Source of the DNA: Pseudoalteromonas carrageenovora IAM 12662
GTDB lineage: Bacteria; Pseudomonadota; Gammaproteobacteria; Enterobacterales; Alteromonadaceae
Reading direction: 5' to 3'
Assembly (NCBI RefSeq): GCF_900239935.1
Contig: NZ_LT965928.1
Location: forward strand, 730,945-794,944
DNA length: 64,000 bases
Every line of letters begins with the position of its first letter. Positions within the stretch are counted from its first letter, which is position 1. Positions 1-8,199 of the stretch are shown one piece after another. A program made the translations under genes and the position numbers. Below the pieces are notes generated by a model, which had not been told where the DNA came from, did not search any database, and saw nothing but the letters and a program-made list of their open reading frames with translations.

Positions 1-364
1 GCCATTGATCAATACCAAAAATAGCGGGGGTGTTACGCGTGCCTATTTGCTTGTCAATGCCTATGGCAGTTGTACGGCCATCATGAAAGCCTTTGTCGCG
101 TTCATGGCAGGTGGCGCAGCTAACGGTATTATTACGTGAAAGCTGCACATCATGAAAAAGCTTATCGCCTAGTGCCACGTGCTCAGGCTTAGGCGATGCT
201 ACAGGCAAAAGCGACATGGGCTCAACGCTTCTTCCGTCACTGGTTTGAATAGCAGGCCAATGAGCTTGGCCTTTGCTATAAAGTGAGCGTAAATCGTTAC
301 TAATTGTTGATTTGGCGTTTAAGCTAAATGAGCACAGTAAAAAAATACTTAATAACCTAATCAT
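1..364 (-). CDS. Di-heme cytochrome c peroxidase family protein (partial, N-terminal 121 residues)
   Basis: The reading frame starts at an ATG at 364 and stays open to the left edge, so only the N-terminus is here. It begins with a secretion signal (MIRLLSIFLLCSFSLNA) and holds one heme c site, CATCH, at residues 83-87, followed by the D-K-G-F-H-D-G and G-T-R-N-T-P motifs typical of the CCP/MauG family. These periplasmic enzymes carry two hemes and reduce peroxide or oxidise protein side chains; the second heme site would lie off the window. The start overlaps the end of the TonB receptor gene by 8 bp, so the two are probably translationally coupled. The family call is firm; whether it is a classical peroxidase or a MauG-like oxidase cannot be told from this part. 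Confidence 0.85.
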   Translation of the reverse strand, partial: MIRLLSIFLLCSFSLNAKSTISNDLRSLYSKGQAHWPAIQTSDGRSVEPMSLLPVASPKPEHVALGDKLFHDVQLSRNNTVSCATCHERDKGFHDGRTTAIGIDKQIGTRNTPAIFGIDQW

Positions 365-3035
365 AGTTATAGCTAACTCCTACCCAAAACATACGCCCGG
401 GCTCAATACCTGATGCCCCTTCGTTTACTGTGTAAGTGCGGGCATTTAATAAATTAGAAATATCTGCTCTTATGTCAATAGACTGGGTTTTTGTGAGGTT
501 ATGGCTATAGCGTAAACTGAGCCCTAGCATGGTTCTGGCGCGTATTTCTTGCTCTTCGTATACATCAACTAAGCTTGATTCTACAGGGCAACTTGTACAG
601 CTTTGCTCAAGCCCAATACTTTCGCTAGCCCCGGTACTTACCGCGCTGGTGTAGCTGTCACTGTAGGTAACATTTAAGCCTGTACTAAATGAGCTGTTCC
701 AATCAACATTCCAGCCAAGCGCACCTGACACTGGGGTGCCAAAATTGGTACGTATTTGCTCTAGCTGCCCAAGCGTTACAAGCTCGCCTTCGCCTTGTGC
801 ATTGAGATAATAAACGAGTTCATCAAGGGGGGTATTTTCTGCACTAGCGCTGTATTCGTCGTTTGAAACTTTGTTTTCAGCGTAGGAGGCATTGGCCCAT
901 AAAGAGTGTTTACCAAACTGTGCACTCCACGAGATAGAGTAGCGCTCTGAGCTGCCATCACCCTCGTTAGTCATATAAATGTATTTATAGCCATCACTAG
1001 CTGCTTCTTCATCGGTAACCTGAGAAAACTGCTGATGCTTTTTACGTTTTACATATTTGAGCGATATATTGCCTGCTTTTTCAAATGAGTGCGCAATGCC
1101 TAATGCGAGTTCGTCATCGTAGGGGGTATTTACATCATCAAAGCGGTATTTAAACGCGCCGGTATAGTTAGACGGCAGCCACCCTTGAAGGTAGCCGTTT
1201 TCAATTGGGCGATACTCTCGATATGAAAAACGCTGCTGCTCTTTTACTTTATAACCAATAATGGCTGAGTCGTAATAGCGGTTTACCCCTGCGCTAATAA
1301 TAGTGCGGTTGTTGTTAAATACATCGTAACCAAGGGATAGACGTGGCGCAATATTATGATTAGCTAAAAAGTCATCGTATTCGTAGCGCATACCTAAATT
1401 TAAGCTTAATTGCCCTAAGGTGATGCTATCTGTTGCATAAAACGAGGCGCGATTTAACGCTACATTAATATACTCTGCTGGGGTTACTAAGCGGCCATTA
1501 AAATACTGCGCGGTGGTTGTTACATTGTTGCTGTACGCTGTTATGTGATCTTGGTTGTTAAAATCAATTTCGCCCCCTAACTGCGCTGCAAGTTCGTCAA
1601 TAGATATAGTGGTTTCAAGCGCTTGGCAGTCAAGCGTGTAACCACTGCAATTAAGTGGTGTACTAGCGCTAGACCATATAATAGGGGAGTCGTAGTTGTA
1701 GCTATTTTGTATGCGTTCGCGCTCTACTTCTTGGCGAATAAGCTCTATACCGGCCTTAATATTATGCTCAGTTCCTGCAAATTCAAATGAATTGAAATTT
1801 AGCGTGTTTTTCCAGCTGGTGGTGTATTGGGTGTTATCTAAAGCGCCATAGCCTCCTTGGCGAGAGTAGCGTGTTTGCGCATCGCCTTGGTCGGCATATT
1901 GTCCCCAATCTTTGCCTTTAGCTTGCAGCCAGTTATAAAAGTGCGCTGGGCCTTCTCGGTTGCTATCACTCATACTAAAATTAAGGTTGCTGCGCCAGGT
2001 TGCAAAATCAAAGTGCTGGGTAAGTGATGCGACCGCGCCTACGGCGCCGCCTTCTAAATGGAAGTCGCTGTCTTTGGCGTCGGTTATAAAGTCATCTACT
2101 TCGTAAGGTGAATACATTAGAGTTAAATCTAATGCGTCTACCCAGCCATTGCGATAACCATATTTAACAATGGCATTTATGTTTTTACGGCTTTGCGTTT
2201 TGACTTCCCCTAACGACAAATCGCTGATGTCGCTGGTTAAGTAACTAACACTCATCATTACGCCATGGCGCTTATTAATTTGTTTATTAGCACGCAGGTT
2301 ATAGCTGATTTTTTCATACTTAGGCGTTTCAAGTGTGCTTTGATCAACATTTTGCTGAGAGCTGTCTTGATCGGCTTCTATAAAGTGATAACTCCCCCAG
2401 CTACTTTGATTACTTCGCACACCAAAGCTAAAACTGTCATTGGTAAATACGCTTTTGGTTTTACTATCAACAATACCACCCGAAAAGCCACCAAACTCAG
2501 CCGGAATGTTATGGTCGTATACTGTGATTGATTCAACTACATCGGAGTTTACATTCATGCTTTGCACGCCGCCCGATACATCGTTTGATGAAGAGCTTAA
2601 GCGGCTGCTGCTACCAGGGTCTATGCGGTTATTGTAGTTTAGTCCATCTAATGAAAAGCCAGTTTGCCATGGCTGCGCGCCTGAGATTGATATTTCTGGT
2701 GCGCTGATTTCTGCCAAACTACCAATAGAGTAAGCCTCGTTGCTTAGCTGTACACCAGGGAGCAATGCAATAAGCTCGTTTATATCGCCGTTGCCTTTAG
2801 GTGTGGCATTTATAAAGTCACGATTTAAGTAAGAACGCCCAATAACTTCGGGTACTTCTATGCCTATGTACTGGCCTTTTACTTCAATGTGCTCAAGTGC
2901 TTCACAACGCTCTTTTTGCTCATTTTTAAGGTCGTTACATGGCTGTGTTTTTGGTTCGGTCTGCTGTTGCTGCTCTGCGGCGTATACACCCTGAGAAAGC
3001 AAAAGCAGACACGCGAGGGTAGTCGGTGTCTGCAT
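357..3035 (-). CDS. TonB-dependent outer-membrane receptor
   Basis: An 892-residue TonB-dependent receptor. A signal peptide (about residues 1-19) is followed by a Q-rich stretch and a TonB-box-like EHIEVKG, then a plug domain (about 60-200) with the usual L-P-G-V-Q and I-S-G-A-Q-P motifs and F-S-L-D-G-L. The rest is a long alternating aromatic/polar beta-barrel ending in WVGVSYNYD. Such receptors import iron complexes, vitamin B12, metals or glycans using the proton-motive force. It is the middle gene of a minus-strand operon: 16 bp after the lipoprotein gene and overlapping the di-heme peroxidase gene. A Fur-like dyad before the operon argues for iron or heme uptake, but the substrate is not shown by the sequence. 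The C-terminus ends in Asp rather than the common Phe. Confidence 0.9.
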   Translation of the reverse strand: MQTPTTLACLLLLSQGVYAAEQQQQTEPKTQPCNDLKNEQKERCEALEHIEVKGQYIGIEVPEVIGRSYLNRDFINATPKGNGDINELIALLPGVQLSNEAYSIGSLAEISAPEISISGAQPWQTGFSLDGLNYNNRIDPGSSSRLSSSSNDVSGGVQSMNVNSDVVESITVYDHNIPAEFGGFSGGIVDSKTKSVFTNDSFSFGVRSNQSSWGSYHFIEADQDSSQQNVDQSTLETPKYEKISYNLRANKQINKRHGVMMSVSYLTSDISDLSLGEVKTQSRKNINAIVKYGYRNGWVDALDLTLMYSPYEVDDFITDAKDSDFHLEGGAVGAVASLTQHFDFATWRSNLNFSMSDSNREGPAHFYNWLQAKGKDWGQYADQGDAQTRYSRQGGYGALDNTQYTTSWKNTLNFNSFEFAGTEHNIKAGIELIRQEVERERIQNSYNYDSPIIWSSASTPLNCSGYTLDCQALETTISIDELAAQLGGEIDFNNQDHITAYSNNVTTTAQYFNGRLVTPAEYINVALNRASFYATDSITLGQLSLNLGMRYEYDDFLANHNIAPRLSLGYDVFNNNRTIISAGVNRYYDSAIIGYKVKEQQRFSYREYRPIENGYLQGWLPSNYTGAFKYRFDDVNTPYDDELALGIAHSFEKAGNISLKYVKRKKHQQFSQVTDEEAASDGYKYIYMTNEGDGSSERYSISWSAQFGKHSLWANASYAENKVSNDEYSASAENTPLDELVYYLNAQGEGELVTLGQLEQIRTNFGTPVSGALGWNVDWNSSFSTGLNVTYSDSYTSAVSTGASESIGLEQSCTSCPVESSLVDVYEEQEIRARTMLGLSLRYSHNLTKTQSIDIRADISNLLNARTYTVNEGASGIEPGRMFWVGVSYNYD

Positions 3036-3051
3036 TTATTACGGCTCTTAG

Positions 3052-5796
3052 TTAAATACCTAGTGGGGTAGTGTCTTCGCTATCAATTACGCCATCGTTA
3101 TCGGCGTCTTGGTCGGCAATTAATCCAGCTAAGGCTATATCTTCATCGCTGGTGTTAGGTAAAAAGAAGTTAGGTAAGCCGTCGTGGTCAGTATCTACGC
3201 TGGCAATAGCTATGCCTTTAAAGTCATCACGAGAGGCGACTAAGTTGGTCATGCCTATGTAAAGCTCAAGCTGATCGGCTTCGCCATTAACGCCATTATT
3301 TATTAAGCTTTGTGCTTTAGTGGTATCGTTAATTAGCGTAAAACTGTTTACTAAATCTTCCATGTTGTCGGCAATAATTGTATCGGCAAAGTTTAAAATA
3401 AGAGGCTCAAGCGTATTTAAAAGCGTGCTAGCTTGTGTTTTTGCATTGCTATAGTTTGCTGAAAAATCGCTAATATTCGCCGCGTTAGTGCCCATACTTG
3501 AAAGCATAGAATAACGTTCAAATTCACCTGTTTGAGCTTCTTCTAAGCCAATTACTTCGGCTTTAACAGCGGCTAAAATAGTTTCTAGCTGATCGCTTGT
3601 TAATGCATTTAGCTCAGGCGTTATTTCAGTAATAGCATCATTTAAAGTGGTACTTGCCAGTGATGTTTGGTTTGCATTAACTAAGTAACCTAAGGTTTCT
3701 AAGCGGGCTTCAAACCTGTCTTCGGTATCTTCATCTAGTGCAATGTAGCTAAGTAGTTGATTGTGTACACCAGCTACTTGCTCCGATAAGCCGCCTTTAA
3801 TAAGCGATACTATTACTTGATTATGAGCTGCAATTGATGAGGTATTACTTAGCGTACGTATATCGCCTGCATTGAGCGTATTAAGCATGGTTAAGCATTT
3901 ATTAGCGGAATTTGCTGTATCACCACCGACTTGCGCAGTTAAATCAACTAACAATTTACAGCCCTTGGAACCGGTTAAAAGCGTGGTTGATGATTCTTTG
4001 CTTATGTAGTCATCCGAGGCTATAAAGTCGCCAGCATAGGTAAATACTTGCTGTGCTAGATCGTTTCTGCCAGCTTCACTTAAAATTAGGCCTGTGCCAG
4101 GGACGTTATCAAGCGATGTTAGCGCTCTAAAAAATTCGTTGTAATCACCATTTTCTATAAAAAAGCTGCGAGCTTGTGCTGCGGCACTCGTTATATCTTC
4201 CCCACCAAGCAGGCGATTAGCTATATTAAAACCATACACTTGCTCTTGCGCGCTGTTTATATCGGTTTCGCTGTCTGATAGCGTTATTGCTGGGTTTTCG
4301 CCGCTTTGGTATAGGCCTTCAATTAAGCCTGCTAAAAATTGAATAGGGTAAGTGTAGTTATCCAAAGTAGCGGCGCTGTAAGGCGATGCAGAGTAAGCGT
4401 AGTTACTATCAAAACCCGTTGAACCATACATGGCAAGTACTTGGTTGGTATAGTCTTTTGCCGCTTCAAATTCACCAGCTCTATAAAGGTATTGCGCAGC
4501 CCATGCACCATGTAGCGTTTTGTATTGCTCGTATGGTTGGCCTTCGTATTCGCCGCTACGTACTAGCCTGTAACCTGTTTTTACTGCAAGTTGCGCGTAA
4601 TTATTAGCAAGCAATTTGGCTTGCGTTAAATCGCTTTCATCTAGGCTTTGCGCATAGCTTTGTAGGGCGTCATCTATTGATAAGCGTACGCCATTTAAAA
4701 AGTAGCCATAGCTTGAGGTGTATTCGTCTTCGCGTACTTGCTCTGCGTATAATGAAATTGTATTTAACAAATTACTTGCTTGCGAAACTTGATCAGCAGC
4801 TAAATAGCTTTTTACTAAAGAATAAAGCGCTGATGCGTCTGATGAGGCAATGTTATCAAAGCCTTTATCAGCTAAGTATTGGTTGTAGGCCGCCACCGCT
4901 TGGTCACGGTAATCGTTAGCTTGTTCTGTTTGGCCTATTTCATCTAGTGCTTGTGCCACATCTTTTAGTGCCGAAGAACGCGCTGTTTGCTCGTTTATTA
5001 GCGCTAAATAGTCGTTAGCAGTATCTAAAAATCCTGCACGTGCATAGGCCGCAGCTTGGGTTGCGTATACCTCATATCGAGAAAGTTCATCGGCAATATT
5101 TGCGCTTAACTCGTCGGCTTGTTTTAAGTGCGACAGACTAGAGCTGTAGTAATAATTAAGTTTATCTTCGTTAGTTACATAAGATGGGCTTAGTGAAATA
5201 ATTGCAGTTAACGGCTCGCTAATTAGGCCATCTGTGTAGCTAATTTCAAATTGCTCATCAATGCTGCTTAGAGATTGAGCCTCATAGGTAAATTCACCCG
5301 TGGTGCTATTTATGCTCATTACGCCATTACTCGGTGGTGTTATTAAGCTAATAGTTACGGTGTCGCCATCTAAGTCTTGTGTAGTAATAACCCCTTGAGT
5401 GGTGGTTGAAGAGGTGACAAATACATTAGTAGTGAGTAGCTGCGGGGCATCATTAACATTTTCTACGCTAAAGCGTATCACTACATTAGCCGTTAAGCTG
5501 CCATCGCTTGCGCTAATGGTTGCTGTGTCTTCTCCAAAATAATTACTAAATGGTGTGTAGGTAAATTCACCGTTTGCTTCAACTGCTATGATGCCATTGC
5601 TTGGTGCATTAGCAAGCGTATAGCTTAAGGCGTCATCGTCGGTAGCTGTTACTTGGCCTAAAAAAGCGGTGTCTTCGTTTACAGTAAAACTTAAATTAGG
5701 TTGAGAAAACTGTGGAGCAGTATTACCAGAGCCACCGCCACAACCAGCCAACGCAAGCGCGCATAATATTGGGGTAAATTTAATTAGCTTGTTCAT
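3052..5796 (-). CDS. Large lipoprotein with tandem-95/cadherin-like repeats and a calcium-binding tail
   Basis: A 914-residue predicted lipoprotein; the lipobox LAGC places the lipidated cysteine at residue 19, followed by GGGSG. Residues about 27-111 and 115-205 are two beta-sandwich repeats of the tandem-95/cadherin-like type (V-N-E-D-T, A-T-D-D-D, F-T-Y-T-P, N-D-A-P). The middle (about 215-860) is helical and rich in Ala, Leu, Tyr and Asn with TPR-like spacing. The C-terminus has two thrombospondin-type-3-like calcium motifs, D-T-D-H-D-G and D-Q-D-A-D-N-D-G. It is probably displayed on the outer membrane and is the first gene of the operon with the receptor and peroxidase. I do not know a named function; a surface capture partner for the receptor or a substrate of the di-heme enzyme are guesses from context. 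Confidence 0.8.
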   Translation of the reverse strand: MNKLIKFTPILCALALAGCGGGSGNTAPQFSQPNLSFTVNEDTAFLGQVTATDDDALSYTLANAPSNGIIAVEANGEFTYTPFSNYFGEDTATISASDGSLTANVVIRFSVENVNDAPQLLTTNVFVTSSTTTQGVITTQDLDGDTVTISLITPPSNGVMSINSTTGEFTYEAQSLSSIDEQFEISYTDGLISEPLTAIISLSPSYVTNEDKLNYYYSSSLSHLKQADELSANIADELSRYEVYATQAAAYARAGFLDTANDYLALINEQTARSSALKDVAQALDEIGQTEQANDYRDQAVAAYNQYLADKGFDNIASSDASALYSLVKSYLAADQVSQASNLLNTISLYAEQVREDEYTSSYGYFLNGVRLSIDDALQSYAQSLDESDLTQAKLLANNYAQLAVKTGYRLVRSGEYEGQPYEQYKTLHGAWAAQYLYRAGEFEAAKDYTNQVLAMYGSTGFDSNYAYSASPYSAATLDNYTYPIQFLAGLIEGLYQSGENPAITLSDSETDINSAQEQVYGFNIANRLLGGEDITSAAAQARSFFIENGDYNEFFRALTSLDNVPGTGLILSEAGRNDLAQQVFTYAGDFIASDDYISKESSTTLLTGSKGCKLLVDLTAQVGGDTANSANKCLTMLNTLNAGDIRTLSNTSSIAAHNQVIVSLIKGGLSEQVAGVHNQLLSYIALDEDTEDRFEARLETLGYLVNANQTSLASTTLNDAITEITPELNALTSDQLETILAAVKAEVIGLEEAQTGEFERYSMLSSMGTNAANISDFSANYSNAKTQASTLLNTLEPLILNFADTIIADNMEDLVNSFTLINDTTKAQSLINNGVNGEADQLELYIGMTNLVASRDDFKGIAIASVDTDHDGLPNFFLPNTSDEDIALAGLIADQDADNDGVIDSEDTTPLGI

Positions 5797-5830
5797 TATT
5801 GTTAATATTAAAAGTTAATGATGTTACGAA

Positions 5831-5845
5831 TGATAACGCATATCA
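5831..5845 (-). promoter_or_regulatory. Fur-box-like dyad before the lipoprotein/TonB receptor operon
   Basis: The 15 bases TGATAACGCATATCA have matching arms TGATA and TATCA and lie 34 bp upstream of the lipoprotein start codon. By eye they match 11 of the 14 defined positions of the Fur 7-1-7 consensus (TGATAAT-N-ATTATCA). Position and symmetry fit repression by Fur when iron is plentiful. No Fur-binding data support it. Confidence 0.45.
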
Positions 5846-5923
5846 ATTAGATTTTAAAGTGTGTGAAGTATTTGTCATATTAATAGTGAGTATCCACAAA
5901 GTATTTCTAAGGCAGCTAAAACA

Positions 5924-5950
5924 CAAAACCCTGCTATTAACAGGGCTTTA
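5924..5950 (-). terminator. Rho-independent terminator after the ClpP-like gene
   Basis: On the minus strand an AAGCCCTG / CAGGGTTT stem with an AT loop is followed by TTTTGTGTTTT, about 40 bp beyond the stop codon of the gene ending at 5992. Confidence 0.65.
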
Positions 5951-5991
5951 TTGTGAGTAAAAATGAGATTAGTAAAGTGGGGGGATGGTTA

Positions 5992-6684
5992 TTAGTTTAA
6001 GTCGCTAATAATAAGCAGCGGAAAATTTTTAACTGAACGAGGTTGCCAATTATTATAGCTAATATTGCTAATTCCAAAATAGTTAAGCACCTTAGGTGAG
6101 TACGTCCAGCCACGCGCACGTTGCTTTATGGCGGCACTGCGTAAACTGGGTTTTAGCCCTACTGTGAGTAGGTCGTGATTTACATTTAGCTTTGTGTAAA
6201 AGGCTTTTTCGCGCAAGCTTGCTTTAGCAATTACCTCATCGTAATGGGCGCGTAATGCCTGCCACTTTTTGCTTTTTTGTGGTTCTTTTAAATGCTTTAC
6301 CATGGCATCAATATCACTATCTAACCACTTAGCTGAGGCTGCATCCCCATGCCAGCCAATAATCGTATTGGGCTCAATTGTAGTAGGGTGCCCAGCAAGC
6401 AACACATAATTAGCACACGACGAAAAGCAAAACTGCTTTATGTTTACCGTTAGCTTATGCGCCAAAATTAACTCGGCTAAGTCCATCCCTAAATCTATGT
6501 TTCCGCCGCCGCTGGTAATCGTAAATGTATTAATTGTAGGGTTAGTTTTTAAAAGCTCAGCTGCCGTATTGTTATTTTGTTTGTTGATTTGGCCACTGTA
6601 TCTAATGGTTTTATCACTTAAGGTTACTTGAGCCTGCAATAACGTGGGGAGTATTAAAAAAAGGGTAAAAATTAATTTATGCAT
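5992..6684 (-). CDS. Secreted ClpP-like (crotonase-fold) protein
   Basis: About 230 residues from the ATG at 6684. I prefer this start because it opens straight into a signal peptide (MHKLIFTLFLILPTLLQA); a longer frame reaches a TTG at 6741 but would bury the signal. The segment T-S-G-G-G-N-I-D-L-G-M-D-L-A-E-L-I followed by C-F-S-S-C-A-N-Y-V-L-L-A-G resembles periplasmic ClpP-like proteins, which have a glycine-rich oxyanion turn and then a Ser in a C-x-S-x-C-A context. The histidine of G-W-H-G-D may supply the second catalytic residue. The C-terminal 80 residues are not recognised. It stands alone, divergent from the efflux operon, with its own terminator. Proteolytic activity is inferred from the fold only. 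Confidence 0.6.
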   Translation of the reverse strand: MHKLIFTLFLILPTLLQAQVTLSDKTIRYSGQINKQNNNTAAELLKTNPTINTFTITSGGGNIDLGMDLAELILAHKLTVNIKQFCFSSCANYVLLAGHPTTIEPNTIIGWHGDAASAKWLDSDIDAMVKHLKEPQKSKKWQALRAHYDEVIAKASLREKAFYTKLNVNHDLLTVGLKPSLRSAAIKQRARGWTYSPKVLNYFGISNISYNNWQPRSVKNFPLLIISDLN

Positions 6685-6763
6685 ATGAGTTTTAAGTGAG
6701 TATTTTTGCCAAAGGCTACGTAATTTGGCTAAACGAGGCAAATACTAATTTGTCTAAAGCAAG

Positions 6764-6791
6764 TTAACCCCTTTTAACCCATCCTTAACCC
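6764..6791 (+). promoter_or_regulatory. Three phased TTAACCC repeats, candidate response-regulator site
   Basis: TTAACCC occurs at 6764-6770, 6774-6780 and 6785-6791, start-to-start spacings of 10 and 11 bp, one helical turn each. It ends 46 bp before the start of the efflux operon, which encodes its own OmpR-family regulator. Direct repeats on one DNA face are the usual binding pattern of that family. Autoregulation is an inference. Confidence 0.5.
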
Positions 6792-6837
6792 TTGCCCTAA
6801 TACACTGTGTGTAATGATGTAAATTAGGCACAGTTAA

Positions 6838-8199
6838 ATGGTTTATTTTAAAAAGCGCTCAACGGTTTTATTGCTTGCACTTAGCTGCACGCTTGCTGCG
6901 TGTAGTAGCCAGCCAAGCTATACAGGTAATAGCACCGAGCAATCGCTAAAGCAGCATGCAAATTGGCAATACACACAAGATGATGCAACCGAGGTAAGTT
7001 ATATCACTGATTTAGTGAATATAGCGGGGCTTGATTCGTTTATTAACCAAGCCGTTGCAAATAATCCTTCATTTAACCAAGTGCATGTGGCGCTAAAACT
7101 TGCTTATGCACAGCGCGATGTTACCGCAGCAAGCCAGTGGTTTAGTGTAGATGCCGATTTTGACGCTCAGCGCAACGAAACAACTGGCACGCAGTACAGC
7201 TCATCACTAGGGGTTAGCTGGGAGGCCGACGTATGGCAAAAAATTGCTGATAACGTAGCCGCGCAAGACATGACCATAGCCAGTAATCAGGCCACTTACC
7301 AAGGCGCTAAAGACACCTTAGTAGCCAGCGTGATGCGCACGTATTTAAACATTATTTTGCAGCAAGATTTACTTAACATAGAGCAGCAGCGTTTAACTGT
7401 TTTAGAAAATAACGAGCAAAGTATTGTTGAGCGTTACCAATACGGCTTAGGTGATTTAGAAGCCCTTGATACCGCGCGTACAAATACCGCCTCAACCCGA
7501 GCCACTATTGCCGATTATCAAGAACAAATAGCGCAAGCTAAACGTGCTTTAGTATTATTAGTGGGCGTTGATAAACTTGAAAACTTACCTACTACCTCTG
7601 TTTTACCTGAGGTAATTGAGCCGCTAAGCGCGCTACCAGATCAAGATTTAGCGCGTCGCCCCGATTTACAAAGTGCCTATTACAATATTCAATCTAAACG
7701 TTATTTAGTGGATGTAGCTTACAAAGATTTACTGCCAAGCATTACGCTTTCGGCATCGCTTAGCGATTTAGCAACTACACCAAGCCAAGCATTATTAACC
7801 AGCCCAGTATGGAACTTATTAGGCAGTTTAAGTGCGCCGTTGTTTCAAGGCGGGGCACTTCGTGCACAAGTTGATATTGCAAAACTAAATGCCGAACAAG
7901 CGTTTTGGGAATACCAAGACACGCTACTTAGCGCCGTAAACGAAGTAGAAAATGCACTAGGTCAAGAGCAATCATTAACACAGCAGCAGCTACAAATTAG
8001 TAAAGCACTTGCCAGTGCTAAGCGCAGTTATAGCAACTACCAAAGCAAATACCAGCAAGGTTTGGTTGATATTTTAGATTTACTAACCGTGCAGCAGCAG
8101 GTGTACGACCTACAAGCTCAGCTAAGCCAAATAAATTACACCCTTTTAACTAACCGTATAGATTTAGGCCTTGCCTTGGGCCTTGGAGTATCGTCATGA
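6838..8199 (+). CDS. TolC/NodT-family outer-membrane efflux lipoprotein
   Basis: A 453-residue outer-membrane factor. The lipobox LAAC puts the lipidated cysteine at residue 22. Two long alpha-helical repeats of the OEP family follow, with typical blocks such as E-Q-Q-R-L-T-V-L-E-N and Y-Q-Y-G-L-G-D-L-E-A-L-D in the first half and Y-Q-S-K-Y-Q-Q-G-L-V-D-I-L-D-L-L-T-V-Q-Q-Q in the second. It forms the trimeric exit duct of a tripartite pump. It is the first gene of a five-gene operon and overlaps the adaptor start by 4 bp (ATGA). Substrate is unknown. Confidence 0.88.
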   Translation: MVYFKKRSTVLLLALSCTLAACSSQPSYTGNSTEQSLKQHANWQYTQDDATEVSYITDLVNIAGLDSFINQAVANNPSFNQVHVALKLAYAQRDVTAASQWFSVDADFDAQRNETTGTQYSSSLGVSWEADVWQKIADNVAAQDMTIASNQATYQGAKDTLVASVMRTYLNIILQQDLLNIEQQRLTVLENNEQSIVERYQYGLGDLEALDTARTNTASTRATIADYQEQIAQAKRALVLLVGVDKLENLPTTSVLPEVIEPLSALPDQDLARRPDLQSAYYNIQSKRYLVDVAYKDLLPSITLSASLSDLATTPSQALLTSPVWNLLGSLSAPLFQGGALRAQVDIAKLNAEQAFWEYQDTLLSAVNEVENALGQEQSLTQQQLQISKALASAKRSYSNYQSKYQQGLVDILDLLTVQQQVYDLQAQLSQINYTLLTNRIDLGLALGLGVSS

